Below are positions 26,349 through 34,069 of a DNA stretch of 64,000 bases, in pieces; the stretch's first letter is position 1, and each line of letters opens with the position of its first letter. Made by a program: the position numbers and the translations under genes. The notes beneath the pieces were generated by a model that saw nothing but the letters and a program-made list of their open reading frames with translations, ran no database searches and was not told where the DNA came from. This DNA is from an uncultured Flavobacterium sp. (GTDB taxonomy: Bacteria; Bacteroidota; Bacteroidia; Flavobacteriales; Flavobacteriaceae): contig NZ_CAMLDD010000003.1 in NCBI RefSeq assembly GCF_946478785.1, positions 248,001 through 312,000 on the forward strand. Direction: 5' to 3'.

Positions 26349-27479
26349 TTATATTAATGTTAATAAATAACCAGTTAGCGATCCTCCTAAAACGACAAAA
26401 GCACTGTTTATTTTTGTATATCTAAAAGCTATTGCAATACTTAAAACCGCAATAAAGACAGTTCGCCAATCTGTAATAGTTTCTTTGCCCAAGTCAAAGC
26501 AAACGGCTGCTATTATTGCAACAGAAGCTACATTAACTGCATCAAGAAATGTTGCAAAAAGTTTTGAGTTTCGTAATTTCTTTACAATAGGGTTTATTAA
26601 TGCGACAAATACAAATGAAGGTAAAAATATCGCGATGGTTGAAATTACCGCACCTGTAAAACCGTTTATTTGATAGCCAATAAATGTTACCGAAGAAAAA
26701 ACAGGCCCGGGAGTAAATTGCCCAACTGCAATAGCATCAATAAGCTGTTGCCTGCTCAAAAGCCCTGTAGCAACTAACTCTGTGTCCAAAAACGCAAACA
26801 ATACATATCCGCTTCCGTAAAGAATGGCACCAATTTTCAGAAAAATCCAAAACAGGTTTGCATTGGTCGCAGAAAGGATCGCTGTTTTTGTAATTTGGAT
26901 GAGTGCTAATGGCAGAAAATTGTTGATGGTATTTTGGTTATTGTCTTTTATTTGAGCTAAAAAAAGGGCAAGAAAACCGGCTCCAAACAGTAAATATATC
27001 TCGTTTATTTTTAGTAATGATCCAATCAGGACAAGCACTCCGATTATGATGAGTTGTGTTGTTTTTAATGATTTTCTGGCTAATGGGAAAATCGCACCCA
27101 ATATAATAGCGATAATGGCAGGCTTTATTCCGTAAACGAAGGGTTGAACTTCCGGAAGCTGTCCGTAATTTTTGTAGAGCCAGGCAAAAAATCCCGTAAT
27201 GAAAACTGCCGGCAAAATAAAACAAAGACCAGCGATAAGTAAACCTTTCCAGCCTCCTTTTTCATATCCAATATGAATTGCCAATTCAGTGCTGTTGGGA
27301 CCGGGAATTAAATTTGTAGCACCAATTAAATCCAGAAAATGCTGTTCGGTCAGCCATTTTCTTTTATTGACAAACTCTTCCCTCATCATTGCAATATGTG
27401 CAGCCGGACCGCCAAAACCAATAATTCCTAATTTTAGAAAAAGTTTAGCAATGTCTTTTAATTCTGTTTTAAGCTCCAT
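26349..27479 (-). CDS. chrA: Chromate transporter (CHR family)
   Basis: 376 residues made of two homologous halves. First half: LGIIGFGGPAAHIAMMREEF, GATNLIPGPNSTELAIHIGY. Second half: GAILYGSGYVLFAFLDTELV, IAVGQFTPGPVFSSVTFIGY. The PGP motifs in each half and GFGGP are CHR-family hallmarks. Exports chromate with proton exchange. Its start overlaps by 11 bases the end of the frameshifted DoxX gene, so the two form one transcript. Confidence 0.93.
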   Translation of the reverse strand: MELKTELKDIAKLFLKLGIIGFGGPAAHIAMMREEFVNKRKWLTEQHFLDLIGATNLIPGPNSTELAIHIGYEKGGWKGLLIAGLCFILPAVFITGFFAWLYKNYGQLPEVQPFVYGIKPAIIAIILGAIFPLARKSLKTTQLIIIGVLVLIGSLLKINEIYLLFGAGFLALFLAQIKDNNQNTINNFLPLALIQITKTAILSATNANLFWIFLKIGAILYGSGYVLFAFLDTELVATGLLSRQQLIDAIAVGQFTPGPVFSSVTFIGYQINGFTGAVISTIAIFLPSFVFVALINPIVKKLRNSKLFATFLDAVNVASVAIIAAVCFDLGKETITDWRTVFIAVLSIAIAFRYTKINSAFVVLGGSLTGYLLTLI

Positions 27480-27901
27480 GTTTTATCAAAAAATTATCTG
27501 CAGACCAATTGCCACCTCCATTAATCAACAAAAAAATACTTCCCAGAAGCATTGACCAGTCTGTTCTGCTTTCATGCAACATCATCCAAAAGCCTTTGTT
27601 GATTAAAATCTCTGATTTAGTTGTTGCAATGGCTACAGCCATAATTATAAGGAGAGGAATACTCGCAAATCTGGTCAAAAAACCTATCAGAATAAGTGTT
27701 CCGCAAAAGAATTTCAAAAGTGCCCACAAAACTTCCTAAAAATTTAGGTGAAGGCAAACCTATTTTTTCAAATCGCCCTGCTCCAAGTGTGTCATCAAAC
27801 AAAAATTTTTGAATACCTTCTGAAAAAAATACAGTGCCAACCATCAGTCTGATTAATATTGTCGTTTTTGAATTGTCTGTATTAAATATTTTGTGTTTCA
27901 T
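27469..27901 (-). pseudogene. DoxX family membrane protein, frameshifted
   Basis: Frame one from the ATG at 27901 gives TTILIRLMVGTVFFSEGIQK, then FEKIGLPSPKFLGSFVGTFE; a second frame continues CGTLILIGFLTRFASIPLLI and INKGFWMMLHESRTDW to the stop at 27469. Together they make a normal DoxX protein of about 143 residues with four membrane helices. The shift is at AAAA 27705-27708 (TTTT on the coding strand); dropping one base restores the frame. Placed directly upstream of chrA with 11 bases of overlap, as seen for paired chrA-DoxX genes. Confidence 0.8.
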
Positions 27902-27935
27902 TTTTTTTGGTCCGTAGGTTCAGTCGTACTGTTTG

Positions 27936-28832
27936 TTAATTCTCTTTTGTCAATTTAGCCATTGCCCTAACCGGAAATGTCCCGACACCTTTGAATTTCG
28001 GTGGAATTGCACTAAAAGTAAAGCCATCATCCGGCAATAAATAAAGGTTGCAAAGATGTTCTACTATCAATATTTCTGCACCTAAAAGGGTTGTATGTAC
28101 AGGTCTTGAATTTCCTGACGTATTATCAATATTATGAGAGTCTATACCCACCAATTTAACAGCACAATCCCGTAAATATTTGGCTGCTCCTTCTGTAAGA
28201 TAAGGATGGTTCTCATAATATTTTTCGGTATTCCAATTATGGTCCCAGCCGGTATGGATCAAGACAGCTCTGTTTCTAATTTCGTAATTTTTTAAGTTTT
28301 TCTCTGTGATTTCTAAGGTGTCTGAAAACGGAACGTGAATTACAATAGCATCAAGATCTGTAAAACACTCCAATCCAACTTCTGAAAGATCTTTTCCATT
28401 CTCAAATCTATGAAACGGACAGTCAATATAAGTTCCTGTGTTGGTCACCATTTCAATCTTTCCAATTTGAAATTCAGTTCCTTCAGAATAAAATTGTTTT
28501 GAATTTTCTCTGCTTAAATAGTCACAAACAATTGGTGCCGGCAAACCTTTATAGGTCACAAGTCCATGTTCTATTGTATGGCTTAAATCAATCAATAAAT
28601 CTTTTTCTGTTTTTTGATTGATCGGTTTTCTTTTATGTGGTTCTGACAATATTTCCTTATTCAATATCTTCGCTTCTCCAACCATAAGGAGTCTCAAATC
28701 TTCAACAATATAGTCAATGAGTTCTGTGTCTGGGATATCGTCGCCTAATATATCTAGTCGAAAATCCTCACCTTTTATACTTCCCCCGTTGGTAAAGTAT
28801 AATTCAAAATCAAATTTTACTCTTTTATCCAT
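27936..28832 (-). CDS. Cyclase-family (kynurenine formamidase-like) hydrolase with extra N-terminus
   Basis: 298 residues. From about residue 78 on it is a cyclase-family metal hydrolase: DLLIDLSHTIEHGLVTYKGL, the metal site TNTGTYIDCPFHRFENGKDL (usual form HxGTHxDxPxH; here the first His is Asn and the second is Tyr), and later IDSHNID. The first 70 residues form a separate alpha/beta segment not usual in the family. One base separates its start from the end of the nitrilase gene, so both are one operon. Confidence 0.82.
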   Translation of the reverse strand: MDKRVKFDFELYFTNGGSIKGEDFRLDILGDDIPDTELIDYIVEDLRLLMVGEAKILNKEILSEPHKRKPINQKTEKDLLIDLSHTIEHGLVTYKGLPAPIVCDYLSRENSKQFYSEGTEFQIGKIEMVTNTGTYIDCPFHRFENGKDLSEVGLECFTDLDAIVIHVPFSDTLEITEKNLKNYEIRNRAVLIHTGWDHNWNTEKYYENHPYLTEGAAKYLRDCAVKLVGIDSHNIDNTSGNSRPVHTTLLGAEILIVEHLCNLYLLPDDGFTFSAIPPKFKGVGTFPVRAMAKLTKEN

Positions 28833-28833
28833 T

Positions 28834-29571
28834 TTAATAGCTAATATTTTTCTTTATGATTTCTCCTGTTTCGGTATTATAAACCAAAATAGCTTCTTCA
28901 TTCCCGCCAAGCTGTGCAATTATTTCTCCTGTGTTATTCCAGATTGCCGATTTACCGGCGCATTCATATCCACCTGACTGCCCTGAAAAATTTGACATAA
29001 AGGCCGTCATATTATATTTTTTAGCAATATTCGATATTCTATTCAGGTCTTTATCGATTCCATTTACAGAATTTAGAACGCTTGCAATGTAAATGTTGGC
29101 ATTTTTTTGATGGGCATTTTGAGCATGCTCTTCTACGGATGTTTCAAAACATATTGCTGGTGCCACTATGTTTTTCTCATCAAAGGGTAAAACGATTGGA
29201 TTGTTGCCTGCTGTAAAAAACTCTGTTTCAGTTTCATATAAATGCTGTTTAGAGTATTGAATAATTTCAGAATCAGGTCTAAATATCAGCATTGTAATAA
29301 AAATATTTCCTTTGTCTTTAGTTGGTACCCCTACACAAATAGTGATCTTTTTTGTATCGCTAACTTCCTGAAATATTTCAAATCTCTTATCTTTTTTATT
29401 TGTTGCTAATTCCCTTGACAGATTCGGCTCATATCCTGTCAGTGAAAGTTCAGGAAAAACAATTATATCTGCTTGCTTTTGAGTTGCTTTCTCAATAAAC
29501 TTTAAATGATTTTCTAAATTCTTTTCTATATTTCCTTTTATAGGTTTTGTCTGTGCAATACTTACTTTCAT
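28834..29571 (-). CDS. Carbon-nitrogen hydrolase (nitrilase superfamily)
   Basis: 245 residues with the family triad in order: Glu in VFPELSLTGYEP, Lys in YSKQHLYETE, and Cys in PAICFETSVEEHAQ. Hydrolyses an amide or carbamoyl bond. The length and motif spacing match amidohydrolases such as omega-amidase and beta-ureidopropionase relatives. Cotranscribed with the cyclase-family gene, which follows after one base; the two may act on linear and cyclic forms of the same compound. Confidence 0.9.
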   Translation of the reverse strand: MKVSIAQTKPIKGNIEKNLENHLKFIEKATQKQADIIVFPELSLTGYEPNLSRELATNKKDKRFEIFQEVSDTKKITICVGVPTKDKGNIFITMLIFRPDSEIIQYSKQHLYETETEFFTAGNNPIVLPFDEKNIVAPAICFETSVEEHAQNAHQKNANIYIASVLNSVNGIDKDLNRISNIAKKYNMTAFMSNFSGQSGGYECAGKSAIWNNTGEIIAQLGGNEEAILVYNTETGEIIKKNISY

Positions 29572-29646
29572 TTTTATTTTTTATGGGACTAAAATGATTT
29601 AAAATGGTCAGAATTCGTAACAGCGTTTTTACTGAAGGAATATTTT

Positions 29647-30192
29647 CTAAAGCTTTCTCATTTTTTGAAACATTTCTTCATACTTATCCTTAAACATTCC
29701 TTCGGCTTTCTCAGGGAATTTAAATCCGTCTGGCCCAACAAAAATATGAATTGTAACTTTATCATCATTCACTTTTCTAATATTGTGATATTTGATTAGC
29801 CATGCATCATAATGCTCTATTAATTTTGATGCTTCTCCCAATAATTCTGGTGGTAAATGATGCCCGTTTTCTAAAAGAATGTCGCGTATTTTCTTGTTGG
29901 AAACAAACATTATTTCATCTTCAAAGTTGGCATCATACTTTTTAAGTTTCAAATAAGTGTTTTCAAATGCAAGCCTCGTTCTGTTTAAATGCGTATAAAC
30001 TTGTCCAAGCAGTTCGGTGGTGTGCTTTCTCCATTCAAAGTCAGTAAGGTGAATTTGTGCGATTTTGTCAAATTCATGCCTGATTTCAGCACTCCTTCTT
30101 TCTGTCTTTTTATGAAAATAATACACAATAGCACTTGTTAAAATTGTTGTCACTATCGAACTTCCTAATATTGTTTTGAATAAATCTTCCAT
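29647..30192 (-). CDS. Hypothetical membrane-anchored protein
   Basis: 181 residues with one N-terminal membrane helix (about 9-27, GSSIVTTILTSAIVYYFHKK) and a charged helical cytoplasmic part. No family recognised. It lies 75 bases upstream of the nitrilase gene on the same strand and may share its transcript. Confidence 0.55.
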   Translation of the reverse strand: MEDLFKTILGSSIVTTILTSAIVYYFHKKTERRSAEIRHEFDKIAQIHLTDFEWRKHTTELLGQVYTHLNRTRLAFENTYLKLKKYDANFEDEIMFVSNKKIRDILLENGHHLPPELLGEASKLIEHYDAWLIKYHNIRKVNDDKVTIHIFVGPDGFKFPEKAEGMFKDKYEEMFQKMRKL

Positions 30193-30695
30193 GTTTTTTG
30201 CGTTTCGAGTTTTATGAGACTTGCTAAATACCTAATCAATTTTATTTGTTAACTATTTGATTAAAGATGTTTTATGTTAATCTAAAGTACGTTTTAAAAA
30301 TGATAATTTGGCAATTTTGAAAAACTGATTGGACATCAATCGGGTTTTAAAAGTTGTAAAACTATTGGAAGGGGTGCGAAGTCTTGAGACTTCGCATAGT
30401 GTACAAATTTTAACTAATATTTTAATCTTTGAGGAGTTCGGAGAGCTTGTTTTATAAAAATCCCATTCCTTTTTTTTTATAAAATAACATTTTTTGGTAG
30501 GGTAGTCCGCATTAAAGCTGTTTTACTATTGAATCCTATAAAAAAGAATAAAACATGACTCCCTAAAAAACTTGATACCCAGCCATAAGTTCAACTTTTT
30601 TTATAACGTTCGTAAAAACAAAATCTGATTTGAAGAAAATGTTCATAAAAAGTTAGCAAAACTACCCCCTTATGCAATTATTACAATAAACGAAT
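30193..30695. other. Non-coding stretch with one perfect hairpin
   Basis: No gene seen. It contains a 22-bp perfect palindromic hairpin at 30375-30396 (arms TGCGAAGTCT and AGACTTCGCA, two-base centre), close to the block B end hairpin in form. The rest is AT-rich sequence leading to the promoter region of the lipoprotein at 30753. Confidence 0.55.
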
Positions 30696-30711
30696 TTACC
30701 AATATTGGTAA
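30696..30711. promoter_or_regulatory. Perfect 16-bp palindrome, probable operator
   Basis: TTACCAATATTGGTAA, centred 49 bases before the start codon of the lipoprotein gene at 30753. A perfect 8+8 palindrome of this form in a promoter region is a typical dimeric regulator site. No regulator gene is adjacent. Confidence 0.6.
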
Positions 30712-30752
30712 TGTATATTTTTTCCCTTTCGATATAAACTAAATTAAAAAAC

Positions 30753-31622
30753 ATGAAATTAAAACAAATTAAAGTCGCTTTAGCTGTCTTTGCAGCAACA
30801 ACATTTTTCTTAAGCTGTAGTAATGACAATGAAACTCCAACTCCGGAAGTAAAAAAAGAGATTTCACTTTCTACAAGTACCACATTAGGTTCTTATCTCT
30901 CCGATAAGGATGGAAGATCTTTATACTTTTTTTCAACAGATGCGAAAGACCAGGTAACCTGTACGGGAGGATGCGAACTGGTTTGGCCCCCATTTTATTT
31001 AGATAATCTGAGTGCTGATAAATTAGGTGCAGGATTAACATTTTCAGACTTTGCTACTATAACCACTGCATCCGGTAAAAAACAAGTAACCTATAAAGGA
31101 TGGCCATTGTACTATTATGCACCAAGTGTTAACGGAACAAATACAGCAGAAGCTGCAGGCAAAACGACCGGAGACGGAGTTGGTGGTGTTTGGTTTATTG
31201 CAAAACCAGATTATTCTATTATGATTGTAAGAAGCCAGCTTGTAGGCCATGATGGTGAAAATTACAAATCAGATTACACCGTTGGCGATGGTTTAACCAC
31301 CTACTTTACAGACGCTAAAGGATTAACATTGTATGCTTTTAAATTTGATAATTTCAACAAGAATAATTATACAGAAGCTAATTTTTCCAACAATGCTGTT
31401 TGGCCAATATATGAAACAGATAAAATTGTCGTTCCTTCTGTTCTAGACAAATCTAAATTTAGTGTTATTACTGTATTTGGTAAATCTCAATTGACTTACA
31501 ACGGCTGGCCTTTGTATTATTTTGGACAAGATGCCAGCGTAAGAGGTTCAAATAAAGGAATTAGTTTTCCTACTCCGGGAGTTTGGCCGGTACTGACAAA
31601 AGACTCTCCACTTGCGATATAA
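30753..31622 (+). CDS. Lipoprotein with secreted-repeat (COG4315-type) domains
   Basis: 289 residues. Lipoprotein signal with Cys at residue 23 (FAATTFFLSCSNDNE). The mature part has paired repeats of the Yx(F/W)xxD type: GSYLSDKDGRSLYFFSTDAK followed by CTGGCELVWPPFY and VTYKGWPLYYY, then a second half with GDGLTTYFTDAKGLTLYAFK and LTYNGWPLYYFGQD. These repeats are the Lipoprotein_15 family, of unknown function, sometimes found with heme or redox genes. The conserved CxxxC pair in each half fits a metal or disulfide site in the first half only. Confidence 0.85.
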   Translation: MKLKQIKVALAVFAATTFFLSCSNDNETPTPEVKKEISLSTSTTLGSYLSDKDGRSLYFFSTDAKDQVTCTGGCELVWPPFYLDNLSADKLGAGLTFSDFATITTASGKKQVTYKGWPLYYYAPSVNGTNTAEAAGKTTGDGVGGVWFIAKPDYSIMIVRSQLVGHDGENYKSDYTVGDGLTTYFTDAKGLTLYAFKFDNFNKNNYTEANFSNNAVWPIYETDKIVVPSVLDKSKFSVITVFGKSQLTYNGWPLYYFGQDASVRGSNKGISFPTPGVWPVLTKDSPLAI

Positions 31623-31674
31623 AATTCACCAAGATTCTTGAGAAATTCATGTAATGAGTGATATAATATTTGAA

Positions 31675-31709
31675 ATTAGTCCGATATCTGTCGGACTAAT
31701 TTTGTTTTA
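31675..31709 (+). terminator. Intrinsic terminator after the secreted-repeat lipoprotein
   Basis: ATTAGTCCGA (31675-31684) and TCGGACTAAT (31691-31700) form a perfect 10-bp stem with a 6-base loop, followed by TTTTGTTTT. Placed 53 bases past the stop codon. Confidence 0.9.
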
Positions 31710-31800
31710 ATTGGATCGCAGAATAATAAAAAGTACAACTATGAACACCATCTATCATTGTTTTTACTTATTCTTCGCTCTTTGAAGTGTCAGATAACAA

Positions 31801-31990
31801 GAATTTGCTTTGCGCGCAAAGTAGAGAAAAATAGTTGGCTTTTAATCTGAAAATATCAAAACAAATCTAACAACACCACATCTAAATTATTTTCTAAACC
31901 TATATAATTCTGTGCCGAAATATAATATTTGTAATAAGCAATTCTATATGCTTTATTTTGCCATACTTTGCGGGTATAGAATCTATGCAA
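31801..31990. repeat. Dispersed repeat E, copy 1
   Basis: About 190 bp aligning with 41541-41715, with shared TTTTCTAAnCCT, ATATAATT, CAATTCTA(T/C)ATGCTTT and GCCATACTTTGCGGG. No gene inside. A shorter related copy is at 32692-32772, and a 28-base piece of the family's end sits in the dead RAYT gene at 37696. Probably fragments of a RAYT-linked repeat. Confidence 0.65.
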
Positions 31991-32043
31991 TCTGGTTATT
32001 TTTTTTTATTCATTTTGTGACTTGTGTTACATAAATTATATTT

Positions 32044-32513
32044 TTAATTTATGTATGGTCCGCCTGTTGCGCCCCAGTCCCATTTGGGCATAGGTTCGTT
32101 TGAGTCTATTGGATTTTCTGTTAGATTAGAATTTATAACTGCGAGACGGGTGCCCCATTCGATATAGCCTACAAAAGCCGAACGAAATTCAGGGTCGCTT
32201 TTTAATCCAATTTCATCTGAAGTTTGCAGCAGCAAATGAACCCAGCGCTGTCTCATTTCTTCGGTCAGCATTTTGCCAATATGTTTTCCTATCATTTTTG
32301 CATGGCTGCCATCGTCATTTGAAGTGTATAATTTTTCACCACCAAAAACTTCAGCAACAAAATGCGCTACATGTTGAACGTGCTCAGGTGACATATTTTT
32401 GAAGACTTCGGCCAATATCTCGTCTTTCAGTACTTTTTCGTAGATTTCGAAAATAAAGTCTCAAAGGTCAGCATATCGCCAGCCCATTCATATAATGTTG
32501 GTATATTTTTCAT
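32044..32513 (-). pseudogene. Group II truncated hemoglobin, frameshifted
   Basis: Frame one from the ATG at 32513 reads MKNIPTLYEWAGDMLTFETL; a second frame continues FEIYEKVLKDEILAEVFKNM and then HVQHVAHFVAEVFGG with the proximal-His region, RWVHLLLQTSDEIGL, and PMPKWDWGATGGPY, together a complete 2/2 hemoglobin of about 155 residues. The frames meet at AAAA 32450-32453 (one surplus base). As written, only the 123-residue C-terminal part from 32415 is open. It would bind heme and O2 or NO in the cytoplasm. Confidence 0.8.
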
Positions 32514-33230
32514 TCTTAAATGTTTTTACAATAGTTGTGGATAATTGTCTTATGCTAAAAGAGAATAAATGAAATGCTTTGATTTACAGTATGTTATTTA
32601 ATTCAAAAATATAAAAAAATAATTACAAAGGACATGTACTTTTCATAAGAACACTTCGTAAAGCTCATTTTAAAAGCCATAGGGAGGGATTCGTGCAGGA
32701 GCGGAATTTACCGTACTTTGCTGGCACAGAATACATCCGCGCGATAGCGAACTGACGAAGTAATTCTGCACGATTTTTGTAAATAGTGGGGATTTTTTGT
32801 AGCAGAAAAATTCAATTTCATAACAAATATAGTCCCGCTTTTCGCTTCAATCTTATGTGCCGAACCCCGGCACACAAGGATTTTCACTACAATCGGGGCT
32901 AAACGATAAATTTTAGATGATAAAACACGATTTGTTCCTTGAGTTCAAGAGCTTGTCCTAATAAAATGTTTCTTGACTTACTTTATACTTATATCAGTAC
33001 GTTGCATAGCTAAATATAATTAACACGCTAAAAATCAGGTATAAATACTTGTGTGAGATTGATTCATTTCTTATAATTTTGATCATATTTCTTAAAAAAA
33101 GTAAAACTGAATGTAAATTAAATTATTTGAATAGGTAGCAAAAAAATTGAATTGATTCTTTATGATTTTTAAGATATAATGTTAAAACTCGTTGTTTTTT
33201 ATGAATTTATTTCTATTTACAATCAACTAA
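32514..33230. other. Long non-coding stretch with two dispersed repeats
   Basis: No gene. 32692-32772 is an 81-bp unit with 7-bp inverted ends (CGTGCAG/CTGCACG) that shares the TACTTTGCnGGCACAGAAT core with repeat E. 32831-32903 is hairpin repeat D2. The remaining AT-rich sequence up to the lipoprotein at 33294 shows nothing recognisable. Confidence 0.6.
32831..32903. repeat. Dispersed hairpin repeat, copy D2
   Basis: Stem CTTATGTGCCG (32852-32862) and CGGCACACAAG (32868-32878) with loop AACCC, flanked by GTCCCGCTTTTCGCT on the left and GGATTTTCACTACAATCGGG on the right. Same family as 2742-2813 and 44478-44560. Confidence 0.85.
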
Positions 33231-33293
33231 ATGATAGTTATTTATAATTCCACTACTGGAAACTTATTTATTACTAACCTTAATCAATTAATT

Positions 33294-34064
33294 ATGCGTA
33301 AAACCCATCTGTATGTTAATATGTTTTTTCTATCGTTGTGTATTTTTTTTAGTTCTTGTCAAAATGATCAGTATTCAGAGCCTGAATTAACACCCAAAAA
33401 ATACTCTTATATCATTCCCAATAGAATTAGCTTTGATTTTTCACAACAATCAAAAAACAGTAATTCTATTATTCCTTATAATAATAGTTTGATTTTAAAG
33501 AATATAGGCGACTCCGATATTTCAGGAGAGTTTATTGTGTTAGCATTTGATAAAAATGAAAAAAACTATAATAATCTTTCATTTATTGAGAGAGGGGATA
33601 TTTTAAATTTAAGCAAAAATGAAAGCCAGGCCGATATTACAATCGAACAAACAAACCTGCTGTTTTCAGACAGTAATGTTATCGTATCGATTTTAAATTT
33701 TAATGATGCTATTTCTGACCACAAACTAAACGGATTTTATAAAGGGGAACTAAATATTTACACCATCGACAATGAATTTTTAAAAAGTGTTACCTGTACA
33801 GGATACATAGACTATCAAGGAAAATTTATGTTTTTTGTTGAAGATAATGATGAGGATAATATAGTGGTTTTACAAGGAAACATTAACACAGAGAATTTGA
33901 TATCGGGTAGAATTCTGAAGAGAGATGGCATCAATTTATCCCCAATAGTAAATATTACTAGTGATCTTTTAAGTTTAAATGGAAAGACCTTATCAGGTAA
34001 AGTGTCAATCACTGAAGAAAGTAATGAGCGCATACTACAATTTAATCTAACTCACCAAAACTGA
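33294..34064 (+). CDS. Hypothetical lipoprotein
   Basis: 256 residues from MRKTHLYVNMFFLSLCIFFS; an ATG 63 bases upstream is rejected because it precedes the signal peptide. Cys of the lipobox (FFSSCQND) is near residue 22. Mature part is beta-rich, resembling a sandwich (ISGEFIVLAFDK, KLNGFYKGELNIY, VTCTGYIDYQGKFMFFVED). No family recognised. The next gene starts 5 bases after its stop, so the lipoprotein and the split envelope protein at 34070-36622 form one operon and may work together at the outer membrane. Confidence 0.7.
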   Translation: MRKTHLYVNMFFLSLCIFFSSCQNDQYSEPELTPKKYSYIIPNRISFDFSQQSKNSNSIIPYNNSLILKNIGDSDISGEFIVLAFDKNEKNYNNLSFIERGDILNLSKNESQADITIEQTNLLFSDSNVIVSILNFNDAISDHKLNGFYKGELNIYTIDNEFLKSVTCTGYIDYQGKFMFFVEDNDEDNIVVLQGNINTENLISGRILKRDGINLSPIVNITSDLLSLNGKTLSGKVSITEESNERILQFNLTHQN

Positions 34065-34069
34065 TTATC

